From Actinomadura sp. CNU-125 (GTDB lineage: Bacteria > Actinomycetota > Actinomycetes > Streptosporangiales > Streptosporangiaceae): 64,000 nt of DNA. The notes beneath the pieces are model-generated. The model had not been told where the DNA came from, did no database searches, and worked only from the letters and a program-made list of their open reading frames with translations. The stretch is taken from positions 1-64,000 of the forward strand of contig NZ_MKJY01000555.1 of assembly GCF_001942465.1 (NCBI RefSeq), in the 5' to 3' direction. Position numbers and translations under genes: made by a program. Below are positions 27,595-37,101 of the stretch, piece after piece (within the stretch, counting starts at the first letter, position 1; each line of letters opens with the position of its first letter).

Positions 27595-27639
27595 GACACA
27601 AATTGTGACTATCTTCAATGCGCGCCGGAGGCCCGTCAA
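27595..27639 (-). promoter_or_regulatory. Candidate promoter and operator of the seven-gene operon
   Basis: On the minus strand TTGACG (27634-27639) is followed after 17 bases by GAAGAT (27611-27616), a fair sigma-70-like pair. Just downstream lies the inverted repeat CACAA-A-TTGTG (27597-27607), where a repressor such as the adjacent PaaX-type protein could sit on the start point. The rest of 27552-27814 shows no gene. Confidence 0.42.
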
Positions 27640-27814
27640 GACCCGGATCGCCTGATGAGAGAAGGTGACCGCCCAGAGCAACCGCCGTCGGCCCCGGACG
27701 TCGCGTCCGAGCACTGGCACCGAAGCCGCCGATCCGCTCGTCATGACAAGCGTCACCCATGGATCGGCGGAGACGCCGAAAACCCTCGGCAACGCCGAGG
27801 GGAGGAACCCTAGA

Positions 27815-28749
27815 TCACTCCGCGTCGATCACCGAGTGCGTGGTGTGGTGCCGCACCAGCTCGCCCAGCGCGGGCGAGAACCCCGTCACGATCTGCCGGA
27901 CGCGGATCTCCGCGGGCGGGCCGAGCTCGTCGTAGAGCCGGGCGAACATGTCGTGGGCCCGCCTGAGCGGCCAGTCGGCGGGAAGCAGTTCCGGCGGCAG
28001 CTCGGGATCCAGATTCGGGAAGTGCCGCCAGGTGTCCATCACTTCGGTACGGGCCAGCAGCGCCTCGGACGTGCTGACGTCGCCGTCCAGCACCCGCCGC
28101 AGCAGCCCCTCCCGCTCGGCGACGAACCGGTCGTACCGCGCGCGGAGTTCCGCGAGGTCCCAGGCGTCCAGCGGGTCCAGGCCCTGCGGGACGCCCGCCG
28201 GTACCCGCGCGACGACCACGCTGTAGCTCTTCAGGTCCAGTTCGGCCAGCGAGCGCGCCGCCTCCTCCGCGACGTCGTGCGGAGAGATCCACACGCCGTC
28301 GTAGAGCGGGGCGAAGCCCGACCAGCGCAACCGCGTCCGGGCGGCGTGCCGCAGGTCGCGCTGCCCCTCGGGCACGGAGAACGCGGCGACCCGCCACTCC
28401 CCGTCCCAGGCACGGCGCTCCGCCCGAACGACATGATCCGGTGGGCGCCGTCCTTCAGCATCTCCGACGCGCGCCCGGTCATCGCGTAGTACGAGCGCCG
28501 CCCCTCCTTCGACACCCGGAGCAGGCCCCGCCGCGCGAGCCTGCTGAGCGCCGCCCGCGCCGCGACCTGCGAGATCCCGAACTCGCCCAGCAACGCCACC
28601 AGCGCCGCCGACGGCAGCGGCTCGTTCCGGTCGAGCCAGTAGTCGCCCAGCAAGGTGATCAGCAGGTGCTGGGGCTGCGCCCCCTGCTGCATCCGGGGCA
28701 GCCGCACCTCCGGAGCGGAACCCTCGCCATCGACCGTCATGGCCCCCAT
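27815..28749 (-). CDS. PaaX-family transcriptional regulator (frameshift)
   Basis: About 311 residues after repair of one base near 28410, where GGGCGGAGCG needs one more G. The N-terminal winged helix is PQHLLITLLGDYWLDRNEPLPSAALVALLGEFGISQVAARAALSRLARRGLL. The central AWDGEWRVAAFSVPEGQRDLRHAARTRLRWSGF and GVWISP are diagnostic of PaaX, the phenylacetyl-CoA-sensing repressor of phenylacetate catabolism. Relatives sense aryl- or acyl-CoA. That fits control of the downstream operon, which contains a CoA-transferase and dehydratase-like subunits. The start may be ATG 28749 or 28740. Confidence 0.85.
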
Positions 28750-28798
28750 CTTAGAGACGACACCGCCTCGGACGATCGCAAGGGATCGTGCATCGTTC

Positions 28799-29299
28799 TC
28801 AGGCGTCGAGCCCGGTCAGCAACCGCGCGACGTCGAGCCCCGTGCCCAGGTAGTCGACGAACAGCGCGTTGTTCAGCGCCCACTTCGACCGGCGGTGGCG
28901 GACGAGGAAGATCGCGTCCTCGGTGGTGTACCCAAGGTCGACGAGGGCTTGGGCCACGACGAGCCCGGAGCGGTTGTAGCCGGAGTGGCAGCGGACCAGC
29001 ACCCGCCGCCCGTCCCGGACCGCCGCCACCACCGACTCGGCCGCCCGGCAGACGCTCTCGATCTGCTCCGCGCTCAACGGCCCGTCCGGGACCTCCGCGC
29101 ACCGGTGCTCGACGCCGCCGCCCGGACCGTGCCCCTCGCGCACGTACAGGCTGACCACCAGATCGAACTCGCGGTCCACGACGGCCGGGACCCGCGTTCC
29201 CGTCGCGTCCAGGTAGAAGTGACCCCCCATCCACAGCATCGGGACGATCTCGTCCCACGGCGATCCGGGATCGGGTACCTTCCGGCCCTTGGTCCGCAT
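28799..29299 (-). CDS. Dual-specificity/tyrosine phosphatase family protein
   Basis: 166-residue cysteine-based phosphatase. The P-loop is VRCHSGYNRSG (C-x5-R-S), with Arg in place of the usual His before the catalytic Cys. The general-acid Asp is probably in EVPDGPLSAEQ. The ATG at 29299 is preceded by GGAGGGCGAGG. Compact enzymes of this type act on phosphotyrosine or other phosphomonoesters in the cytosol. It lies 49 bases upstream of the PaaX-type gene on the same strand and divergent from the glycosidase gene. A link to either is not evident. Confidence 0.8.
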   Translation of the reverse strand: MRTKGRKVPDPGSPWDEIVPMLWMGGHFYLDATGTRVPAVVDREFDLVVSLYVREGHGPGGGVEHRCAEVPDGPLSAEQIESVCRAAESVVAAVRDGRRVLVRCHSGYNRSGLVVAQALVDLGYTTEDAIFLVRHRRSKWALNNALFVDYLGTGLDVARLLTGLDA

Positions 29300-29554
29300 G
29301 GCCTCGCCCTCCGCAACCGCCCGACCGAACCGGGCACTTCTTCCCGAGCCGATTCCAACACGGAATCGATCGACGTGTCGTCATCAATTCGGCGCCCGCA
29401 CGGAGGAAAGCACCGGCCAGGGGTCGCTGCTGTTCCGCCGCACGACTCTCGCGTCCGGCACCCCGCCCGGACCCGGGAGCCGGCGCCGCTCGCCGGAACA
29501 ACGGATCTTGCCCGAGCCCAGAGTGACGTGCGACACTCGAGATCATCGATCTAG

Positions 29555-29566
29555 TCAATCGATTGA
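29555..29566. promoter_or_regulatory. LacI-type operator at the glycosidase promoter
   Basis: A perfect palindrome TCAATCGATTGA, in the wider context TAGTCAATCGATTGAC, lies 36 bases before the glycosidase start. The same palindrome occurs at 43795-43806 and a close variant at 39722-39733, each before genes of the same pathway. The LacI-type regulator at 32010-33045 is the natural ligand. The rest of the 29300-29601 gap shows no gene. Confidence 0.75.
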
Positions 29567-29601
29567 CCAATGAGGGAGGACGGCGTGAGAGGGCTGAGAA
29601 C

Positions 29602-31929
29602 GTGAGGCGGGGGTGGCGGGGCGCGGTCGCGGTGGTCGCGGCCGGAACGCTCCTGGGGACGGGCGCCACCGCGGCCGCCGCCGGGCCCGACGCCCGGCCG
29701 ACGACCGCGTGGCGGCACGGAGAGCTGCAGGTCGACACGGCCGGGGTCGTGTCGCGGTCGGACTTCGTGCTGAAGAGCCCGGCGTGGCGGGCGTACCAGA
29801 GCATGCCGGTCGGCAACGGGACGCTGGGCGCCGCCATGTGGTCCGAGGACGGGTTCATGGCGCAGTTCAACCGCGCCGACACCTTCCCCGACCTGAAGTC
29901 GGCCGGGCAGCTGACCGTCCCGGGCCTGCTCCCGCTGATGCAGGCGGAGGACTACCGGGGACGGCTGCGGCTGCACGAGGGCGACCTGGTGCAGCAGGGC
30001 GGCGGGATGTCCGCGCGCGGTTACGTGCGGGCCGACCGCGACCAGTTCGTCCTGGAGGTGACCGGCGCCGACCCGGACCGGGTGCAGACCGCCGACCTGC
30101 GGCTGTGGGAGGGACGGTCGCCGACGGCCTACGCGCGCGGCGGCGTCGCGGCGCTGGCGGAGACGTTCGCGGACGAGGCGTCGGGCAGCCTCACCGGCGC
30201 CGTCGCCGCGCTGACCGCCGACGGACGGGACGTCACCGCGAAGGTCGTCGACGACAAGACGGTGCGGCTGACCTTCAAGCCGCGGAAGGACGGCGGTTTC
30301 CGCATCGTCACCGGCGTCCCCGCCTACACCGGCGGCGACCTCGGCGCGGCGGCCGCGAAGGCGCTGCGCGGCGCCTCGGACGGCGACCGCGCGCACCGCG
30401 CCTGGTGGCACCGGTTCTGGGACGGCGCGGCGCCCATGCGGATCACGTCGCGGGACGGCGTCGGCGAGTACATGGAGCAACTGCGCGCGCAGCAGCTCTA
30501 CATGACCGCCGCGACGATGCGCTCGGCGGTGCCGAGCAGCCACGGCGGCGTCATCAACATGTTCTCGCCGTGGCGGGACGAGGTGCACTGGTCGGCCGAC
30601 CACTGGTGGCACTTCAACCTGCGCCAGCCCGTCTACACCAACTTCGGCGCGGACACCGAAGAGTTCAACGAGCCGTACTTCCGGCTCTACCTCGACCGGC
30701 TGGAGGAGATGCGCGACTGGACGAGGACCTACTGGAAGGACGCCGAGGGCGTCTGCGTGGCCGAGTTCCTGCGGTACGACGGGACGGCCGAGGCGTGCGA
30801 CAGCGAGCGGCCGCCGGACTGGCTCAACCGCATCGTCACGACCGGGCCCGAGGTCGTCCACAACCTGTGGCTCCAGTACCGCTACACCGGGGACCGCGAC
30901 ATCCTGGACGAGGCGTACCCGCTGATGAGGGACGTGGCGCGGTTCTACCTGTCGATCCTCGAAGAGGGCGACGACGGGAAGCTGCACCTCCACAACGTCA
31001 ACGCCATGGAGACGCAGTGGGACGCCACCGACCCGGCGCCCGACCTCGCCGCCATGCGGGTGATCTTCCCGGTGATCGCGGAGCAGGCGGACCGGCGGGA
31101 CGACCGCGGGCTGGCGCGCGAGCTGCGCGCGGCCCTGCCGAAGATCCCGGACTTCCGGACCGTCACCCGCAACGGTGAGCGGGTGATCGCCTGGTCGGCC
31201 ACCGACGAGGAGGCGCACAACACGCAGAACCCCGACACCGAGCCGCTGTTCCCGTGGGGCCTCTACGGCCGGGACTCCGAGCTCATGCAGTCGACGTTCC
31301 GCAACCGGGTGTTCGTGAACACGCGGGAGTGGGCGGAGGACGCGCTGCTCGCCGCCCGGCTCGGGCTGTCCGGGGAGATGCGGAACCTGCTCGTGCAGGG
31401 CACCGGGGACTTCCAGATCTTCCCGAACGGGTTCGGCTCGCACAGCGTCGACGACGATCCGACCGAGATGACGAACTACTACAACGGCTGGAACGCGGTG
31501 GTCGGTTCGTCGCTGCAGGAGTCGCTCGTCCAGTCGTACGAGGGCGTCGTGCGGGTCGCGTCGGCGTGGCCGAAGGGCTGGGACGTCGCCGGGTCCGTGC
31601 AGGTCGAGGGCGGGCACCGGGTGAGCACCGAAGTGCGCGACGGTGTGCCGAACCTCGTCGGCGTCGAGGCGGGCGGCGACGGCACGCTCGCGATCGCCAA
31701 CCCGTGGCCGGGCGAGCGGGTGCGGGTCGTCGACGGCGACACCGGGCGCGGCCGTCCGATCGTGCCGCCGACCGGCGACGAGGTGATCCGGTTCCGGGTC
31801 GAGGACGGGCGGTCCTACGTCGTCGAACGGGCCGACCGTCCGTTCCCGTCGTTCCGCTTCGACGGCGTCGACGGGAAGCCGGCGACGGACGTCCGGCGGC
31901 TCGGCGACCGCACGCTCGGCGTGGAGTGA
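29602..31929 (+). CDS. Secreted GH95-like (alpha/alpha)6 glycoside hydrolase
   Basis: 775 residues from the GTG at 29602, the point where a normal signal peptide begins (VRRGWRGAVAVVAAGTLL, cleavage after ATAAAA). The mature protein opens with the GH95-type QSMPVGNGTLGAAMWSEDGFMAQFNRADTF. It has a central GGVINMFSPWRDEVHWSADHWWHFN that corresponds to the family's dehydrated N-I-N-x-Q-M-N-Y-W block, and ends with a beta domain. GH95 enzymes release L-fucose or L-galactose. The fit is at fold level, so specificity (fucose, rhamnose or other) is open. A LacI-type operator lies just upstream and the rest of the regulon takes up and oxidises a deoxy sugar. Confidence 0.78.
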   Translation: MRRGWRGAVAVVAAGTLLGTGATAAAAGPDARPTTAWRHGELQVDTAGVVSRSDFVLKSPAWRAYQSMPVGNGTLGAAMWSEDGFMAQFNRADTFPDLKSAGQLTVPGLLPLMQAEDYRGRLRLHEGDLVQQGGGMSARGYVRADRDQFVLEVTGADPDRVQTADLRLWEGRSPTAYARGGVAALAETFADEASGSLTGAVAALTADGRDVTAKVVDDKTVRLTFKPRKDGGFRIVTGVPAYTGGDLGAAAAKALRGASDGDRAHRAWWHRFWDGAAPMRITSRDGVGEYMEQLRAQQLYMTAATMRSAVPSSHGGVINMFSPWRDEVHWSADHWWHFNLRQPVYTNFGADTEEFNEPYFRLYLDRLEEMRDWTRTYWKDAEGVCVAEFLRYDGTAEACDSERPPDWLNRIVTTGPEVVHNLWLQYRYTGDRDILDEAYPLMRDVARFYLSILEEGDDGKLHLHNVNAMETQWDATDPAPDLAAMRVIFPVIAEQADRRDDRGLARELRAALPKIPDFRTVTRNGERVIAWSATDEEAHNTQNPDTEPLFPWGLYGRDSELMQSTFRNRVFVNTREWAEDALLAARLGLSGEMRNLLVQGTGDFQIFPNGFGSHSVDDDPTEMTNYYNGWNAVVGSSLQESLVQSYEGVVRVASAWPKGWDVAGSVQVEGGHRVSTEVRDGVPNLVGVEAGGDGTLAIANPWPGERVRVVDGDTGRGRPIVPPTGDEVIRFRVEDGRSYVVERADRPFPSFRFDGVDGKPATDVRRLGDRTLGVE

Positions 31930-31943
31930 CCCCCCGCTAGCCG

Positions 31944-31995
31944 CCGCGAAGGCGGCCGCGGCACCCGGTTCCGGGTGCCGCGGCCGTCTTCGCGG
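31944..31995. terminator. Very strong bidirectional terminator
   Basis: A 24-bp stem with one G-T wobble (31944-31968 with 31971-31995) and a minimal loop lies 15 bases from the end of both convergent genes, the glycosidase and the LacI regulator. It would stop transcription from either side. Confidence 0.88.
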
Positions 31996-32009
31996 TTCCG
32001 ATCCGCGCG

Positions 32010-33045
32010 TCAGCGCGGCTTGGCCGTGGACTGCCGGACGATCAGTTCGATCGGCTCCCGCACGATCTCCTCGACCGGATGGTCGGCGGGCACCGACAGC
32101 AGGAGCTTGGTGGCGCGCGCGCCGAGCGCGCGCAGCGGCATCCGGACCGTGGTCAGCGGCGGGACGAGGTGCTCGGCCAGCGGCAGGTCGTGCACCGCGA
32201 CCACCGACATCTCCGCCGGGACCGAGACGCCGCGGGCGCGCAGCGCGCTGAGCACGCCGATCGCGGACGCGACGTTCGCGACGAACATCGCGGTCGGCGG
32301 CTCCGGACCGTCCAGGAGCCGCTGCACCGCCTGGACGCCGCCGCGGTCCGTACACGTCCCGGACGACGAGCCGCGGGTCCTCGTCGAGGCCCGCCGAGCG
32401 CAGCGCCGTCGCGTACCCGTCGTGGCGGCGGTGCGCGGTGTCGGCGCCGGGCGGCCCGCCGACGTGCGCGATGCGGCGGTGGCCGAGGTCGAGCAGGTGG
32501 TCGACGGCGACGCGGGCGCCGAGCACGTCGTCGAGGATGACGTACCGGCCGGAGGCGGGGCCGCGGCGGTTGACGAACAGCCACGGCAGCCCCCGGTCGG
32601 CGAGGGTGGCCTGCTCCTCGTCGGTGATCGTGCCCCCGGCGAGGAGCAGCCCGTCGACGCGTCCCTGCCCGAGCAGGTCGAGGTAGCTCCGCGCGCCGCG
32701 TCCGGCGGTGGACGAACCGACCATCAGCGCGCAGCCGAGGTCCGCGGCCGCGGTCTCCGCACCGGTGATGATCTCCGCGTAGACGGGGTTGGCGAAGTCG
32801 GGGATGTACAGCCCGACGGTCCCGGCCTTCGCCGTGCGCAGGCTGCGCGCCGCGACGTTCGGCCGGTAGTCGAGTTCCTTGAGGGCGGCGTTCACCCTGG
32901 CCCGCGTCTCGGGGCGGATGTTCAGCAGGGGGTCGGCGTTGACGACGCGCGACACGACCGCCTTGTCGACCCCCGCCTTGCGGGCGACGTCGGCGAGCGT
33001 CACCCGGCGGGCCCGCGAACGGCCGCCCCCGGTCGACTGGGTCAC
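32010..33045 (-). CDS. LacI-family repressor of the deoxy-sugar regulon (frameshift)
   Basis: About 345 residues across one frame change near 32350. The helix-turn-helix is VTLADVARKAGVDKAVVSRVVN and the hinge RPETRARVNAALKELDYRPNVAARSLRT. The sugar-binding domain follows (TVGLYIPDFANPVYAEIITGAE, then FVNRRGPASGRYVILDD, RIAHVGG and, after the shift, MFVANVASAIGVLSALRARG). It starts with GTG at 33045, overlapping the oxidoreductase stop by four bases, so it is the last gene of the operon. Three matching palindromes in the regulon are its probable operators. Confidence 0.88.
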
Positions 33046-34117
33046 AGTGACTGAGCCTCACCGCTGTCGATGGATTTGTACAGAGCCTGGACGAGTTCCA
33101 GCGTACCGAGATTCGCGCGCGCGGCCGTGGGAGACGGCTCGTCCTCGGCGATCCAGCGCAGCAGCCCGGCCATCGGCCCGGCGAACGCGCCGGGGATCCA
33201 CCGTTCGGTCACCGGGTAGGCCGTCCAGCCGTCGGTGGGCGCCGTGGAACTGGACACCTCCAGGGTGTCGGGACGGCCGTGCGGGTAGTCGTACAGCAGC
33301 CCGAGGGTGCCGCGGATCGCGCCCTTGTCGCCGTCGATCCGGAACTCGGCGCGGAAGTCGCCGGTGCGGTTCTCGTGGTTGACGTGCAGGAGCGCGCGGG
33401 CGCCGTCCTCGAACAGCAGGGTGCTCATCGTCCTGGACTCGCCCGTCTCCGCCTGGCCCGGCGTACGGGACGCGGCGCAGAAGACGCGGACGGGGTCGCC
33501 CAGGATGCTGCGCACCGCGTCGAGGTAGTGGATCGAGTGGTACATGATTTCGAGGCGTTCGGAGCGGACGAGCCAGGACCAGCCGCTCCAGTCGGTCTTC
33601 ACGTCGACGTTGAACGACATCGCGGTGGGCGTCCCGATCCAGCCGGCGCGGACCATGGCGCGGGCCGCGGCGATCCCCTCGTCCCAGCGGAGCTGCTGGT
33701 TGACGGCGAGGCGGCGGCCGCCCGCCTCGGCGAGCGCGGCGAGCTCGCGGGCCTCGGCGAGGTCGGGCGCGAGCGGCTTCTGGCACAGCAGGTGCTTGCC
33801 CGCCGCCAGCGCGGCCCGCGCGATCGGCGGCTGCGCGTGCGGGACGACGGCGATGTCCACGACCTCGACCCCGTCGTCCGTCAGCAGGTCGTCGAGGGAG
33901 TCGTAGACGTGCGGGACGCCGTGCCGGGCGGCGACCTCGCGGGCGCGGTCCCCGTCGAGGTCGAAGATCCCGCGGACGGGCAGCCCGTGCGCGGCGTAGG
34001 CGGGCAGGTGCGCGACGTCGACGATCGCGCCCGCACCGACGACGGCGATCGGCCGCCGGTGGTGCTCGGGGACGAGACGCGGGTCTCGGCGGCGATCGGG
34101 GCGAACAGGTCGAGCAT
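33042..34117 (-). CDS. Gfo/Idh/MocA-family sugar dehydrogenase (frameshift)
   Basis: About 358 residues after repair of one base near 34082, where the coding-strand run GAGACC should be GAGGACC. The Rossmann motif is IAVVGAGAIVDVAHLPAY, the family EKP motif appears as LCQKPLAPDL and the substrate-domain Lys/His region follows (DVKTDWSGWSWLV, MYHSIHYLDAVRSILG). Such enzymes oxidise sugars or inositols with NAD(P). Next to a mutarotase and a lactonase-type gene, oxidation of L-fucose or L-rhamnose to its lactone is the best guess. The ATG at 34117 follows GGAG and is 19 bases from the upstream gene. Confidence 0.85.
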
Positions 34118-34136
34118 GAGGGCGGCTCCGGGTAGG

Positions 34137-34987
34137 TCAGGCGGGGTCGGGGATGCGGTAGACGTCGGCGGCGGTCCCGCCGAGGACGCGCGCCCGGTCG
34201 GCGGGGTCGAGGCCCAGGTCGTCGAGGAGGTTCGCGGTCTCGTCCCACACCTTGCGGTAGCCGCCGGCGAGGACGGAGATGGGCCAGTCGCCGCCGAACA
34301 TCAGCCGGCCGGCGCCGAACAGTTCGAACGCGTGCTCGGCGTAGGGGCGCAGGTCGGCGGCCGTCCAGGTCTCCCAGTCGGCGGCCGTGTTCAGCCCGGA
34401 CACCTTGGCGTGGACGTTCGGGTGCTCGGCGGCGCGGGCGAGCAGGCCCGCCCAGGGTTCGCGGCCGCGCTCGGCGATCGGCGGCTTGGCGAGATGGTCA
34501 ATCACCAGCCGCAGGTCCGGATGCCGTTCGGCGAGCAGCGGCACGTGCTCCAGATGCCGGGGCCGGACGGCGACGACGTCGAACGTCAGGTCCCGTTCGG
34601 CGAGCGCGTCCAGCCCGTCCCGTACCTGCGGCCGCAGCAGCCAGTCCGGGTCGGGCTCGTCGTGGATCAGGTGCCGGACGCGACGTAGCGCGGGTCCCGC
34701 CGGTAGCGGTCCAGCGCGGCGGCGGCCTCGTCCGGGCGCAGCAGCGGCACCCAGCCGACGACCGCCCGCACGCGCGGCCAGCGGTCGGCGACCTCCAGCA
34801 TGTAGTCGGTGTCGGCGTAGGAGTCGGCGGACTGGACGAGGACCGTCCCGTCGACCCCGCACGCGTCCAGCAGCGGTTCGAGGTCGTGCTCCTCGAACGT
34901 CCGGTGGATGGGGCCCTGGTCGGGCGTCAGCCACGGGTACTCGACCCGGTCGAGGTTCCAGAAGTGCTGGTGCGCGTCGATGATCAC
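34137..34987 (-). CDS. Fuconolactonase-type amidohydrolase (frameshift)
   Basis: About 283 residues after repair of one base near 34680, where the coding-strand GTCGCGTC needs one G. It starts with GTG at 34987 (GGGAGGAA upstream). The metal-binding IIDAHQHFWN opens the amidohydrolase_2 (COG3618) fold. GTVLVQSADSY, VRAVVGWVPLL, RLVIDHLAKPPI, VHAKVSGLNT and RLMFGGDWPI follow, with His and Asp ligands in place. This family includes L-fucono- and L-rhamnono-lactonases that open the sugar lactone. Neighbours support that job. Confidence 0.86.
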
Positions 34988-35328
34988 GAGTGTTCCTCCC
35001 CGGGGCGCGGCGACTGCTCCCGAAGATTCCACACCTTCGCGAGCGCGTTCGTCCGGCCGTCCTCCCCCGGTTCGAAGCGGTCGACGAACTCCCCCATGTG
35101 CCGTTGCCACGCCTGGTCGGCGGGGTCGCCCGCGAGGACTTCGAGGGCGGCGGCGAAGTCGTCGGCGTCGACCAGGTGGAACAGGTCGCGGCCGCTGCGC
35201 CAGATCGTCCAGTCCCGGATCCCGGCGCGGCGCAGCGCGGCGAGCAGGTCGTCCGGGACGGCGGCGTGCTCCCGGTCGTAGTCGTCCTCGCGCCCTTCGC
35301 GCAGGACGCTGTGCAGCGCGACCTTCAC
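34984..35328 (-). CDS. L-rhamnose/L-fucose mutarotase (RhaM family)
   Basis: 114-residue RhaM-type mutarotase, close to the usual 104-110. The ligand-binding pattern is kept: Y17-x3-H21 in YDREHAAVPDDLLAALRRAGIRDWTIWRSG, followed by LFHLVDADDF and a WQRHMGEF block. It speeds up interconversion of alpha and beta anomers so the dehydrogenase gets the right form. The GTG start overlaps the VOC stop by four bases and its stop overlaps the amidohydrolase start. This gene is the best pointer to a 6-deoxy-L-hexose substrate. Confidence 0.88.
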   Translation of the reverse strand: MKVALHSVLREGREDDYDREHAAVPDDLLAALRRAGIRDWTIWRSGRDLFHLVDADDFAAALEVLAGDPADQAWQRHMGEFVDRFEPGEDGRTNALAKVWNLREQSPRPGEEHS

Positions 35329-35816
35329 GCGGAACCTCCCGGGAGCAGCGCCGCGCGGTGCGGCGGCGGCTGGACGAGTTCGAGCGTGATGTCGTCGGGG
35401 TCCAGGAAGTAGCAGGCCGCGCCGCCGGTGTTTGCGCCCGCCGTGATGCGGTTGGGCGGCGACACGAACCGGACGCCGAGGGCGGCGAGCCGGTCGTGCT
35501 CGGCGGCGGCGTCGGCGACCGCGAACGCCATGTGCGCGGCGCCCGGATGGTGCCGGGCGGGGTCCTGGCGCTCGCCGCGCGGGACCACGTACTCCACCAG
35601 CTCCAGGTCGTGGGTGCTGACGTGCGCGGGCCGTCCGGGGACGGCGAGCTGCGCGACCCGCAGGCGCGCGTCGGGGTAGCCGACGAGCGCCCGCGTGTAC
35701 TCGTTGTCCTGGTCCTGGACGTGCACGAGGTCCATGCCGAGGACGTCGCGGTAGAACGCGACCGACCGGTCGAGGTCGGCGACGTGGAAGCTGAAGTGCC
35801 AGATCGCGGCGAGCAT
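35325..35816 (-). CDS. VOC-family dioxygenase-like or isomerase-like protein
   Basis: 163 residues from the ATG at 35816, five bases after the permease stop and with GGAGG upstream. It has a two-module vicinal-oxygen-chelate fold. IWHFSFHVADLDRSVAFYRDVLGMDLVHV gives the first metal His, GAAHMAFAVADAAAEHDRLAALGVRF the second His and ITLELVQPP the Glu. All three metal ligands are therefore present, so it should be an enzyme. In a sugar operon it could be an epimerase or a hydrolase/lyase for a keto-acid intermediate. The reaction is unknown. Confidence 0.8.
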   Translation of the reverse strand: MLAAIWHFSFHVADLDRSVAFYRDVLGMDLVHVQDQDNEYTRALVGYPDARLRVAQLAVPGRPAHVSTHDLELVEYVVPRGERQDPARHHPGAAHMAFAVADAAAEHDRLAALGVRFVSPPNRITAGANTGGAACYFLDPDDITLELVQPPPHRAALLPGGSA

Positions 35817-35820
35817 CGGC

Positions 35821-37101
35821 TCAGTCCTCCTTCCGGACGGCCGCACCCGGCTGCGCGGATACCGTCGGTTTCTCGGGCGGTGGCGGCGGCTCCGGCCCGT
35901 CCTCGCCGGACGGCCCGGTCGCGGCGGGCGTCTCGGCCTCCCTGATCCGCCGGGTCTGGCCGCGCCGCAGCGAGATCGTGTAGACCCCGGCGGCGACGAT
36001 CAGCACGACGCCCTCGACCAGGCCCTGCCAGTTCGCGCCGAGGTTCAGGATGTTGAACCCGTTCCGCAGGGTGATCAGGATCAGCGCGCCGACCAGCGAC
36101 TTGCCGACGCTGCCGAGGCCGCCGAACAGCGACGTCCCGCCGAGGATCGCGGCGGCCAGCGCCGTCAGCTCGAAGCCGGACAGGGCGCTCGGGTTGATCG
36201 AGCCGAGCCGGGCGGCGTACAGGACGCCGACGAACGCCGCGACCGTCCCGTTGAGGACGAACGCGACGACCTTGTACCGGTCGACCGCGATGCCCGACAG
36301 CCGGGCCGCCTCCGGGTTGCCGCCGGACGCGTACAGCCGCCTCCCGATCGTGGTGTAGCGCAGCACCCACGCCGCGACGATCGCCAGCAGCAGCAGGTAG
36401 AGGGTCCGCTGGGTGATGCGGATCGTGAAGATCGCGACGGGCGACGCGGCGATCAGCACGACCCCGGCGACGAGCGGCACCAGGATCCGCGGCGGCCGCC
36501 ACTCCTTCGACCGCGCGGCCCGCCACGCGCCGACCGCCAGCACGACGATGCCCGCGAGCAGGTAGAGGTTCGGGGTGATCCACGAGCCGCCGTCGACGGC
36601 GCGCAGCCCGTCCCGGACCGCGCCCTCGGGCGCCGTGACGGTCCGGCCGTCGGTGACGATGAGCACGACCCCGCGAATGGCGGTCATGGTGCCCAGCGTC
36701 ACGATGAACGCGTTGATGCCGAAGTACTGCACCACCACGCCGTTGAACAGGCCGATGACGGCGCCGACGGCGAGCGCGGCGAAGAGTGCGGGCCAGAACC
36801 CGATGTCGTCGGCCAGGCTCAGGCAGACCGCCGCGCCGAGCGCGGCGACGGCGCCCACCGACAGGTCGAAGTTGCCGCTGATCAGGACGATCGTGGTGGT
36901 GACCGCCATCAGGCCGATCAGCGTGGTCTGGTCGAGGATGTTCGCGACGTTCGTCGGCCCCAGGTAGAACACCCGCCCCTGGGCCTGCGCCGCGAAGGTC
37001 AGGACGGCGACGAGCAGGACGAGCGCGTACACGACGCCCGCGTTGCCGAGCCGCAGCGCGGCGGGGAGCCGCGGCCGTCCGGACGTGGTCTCAGTGCTCA
37101 C
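35821..37101 (-). CDS. Ribose/xylose-type sugar ABC transporter permease
   Basis: 426-residue RbsC/XylH-type permease with about ten helices. Family landmarks: TTTIVLISGNFDLSVGAVAALG, INAFIVTLGTMTAIRG, GRRLYASGGNPEAARLSGI (the coupling loop) and ILGGTSLFGGLGSVGKSLVGALIL. A long inserted loop with extra helices fits the XylH subgroup. The charged Pro-rich C-terminal tail is cytosolic. It starts with GTG at 37101, 11 bases inside the ATPase gene. Confidence 0.93.
   Translation of the reverse strand: MSTETTSGRPRLPAALRLGNAGVVYALVLLVAVLTFAAQAQGRVFYLGPTNVANILDQTTLIGLMAVTTTIVLISGNFDLSVGAVAALGAAVCLSLADDIGFWPALFAALAVGAVIGLFNGVVVQYFGINAFIVTLGTMTAIRGVVLIVTDGRTVTAPEGAVRDGLRAVDGGSWITPNLYLLAGIVVLAVGAWRAARSKEWRPPRILVPLVAGVVLIAASPVAIFTIRITQRTLYLLLLAIVAAWVLRYTTIGRRLYASGGNPEAARLSGIAVDRYKVVAFVLNGTVAAFVGVLYAARLGSINPSALSGFELTALAAAILGGTSLFGGLGSVGKSLVGALILITLRNGFNILNLGANWQGLVEGVVLIVAAGVYTISLRRGQTRRIREAETPAATGPSGEDGPEPPPPPEKPTVSAQPGAAVRKED

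Noticed and set aside
29551..33045. Very long open frame (about 1160 codons) antisense to the glycosidase, joined to the LacI frame
   Set aside because: High GC removes stop codons from the antisense frame. Its protein has no family motif outside the LacI part, while the plus strand encodes a clear signal peptide and glycosidase.
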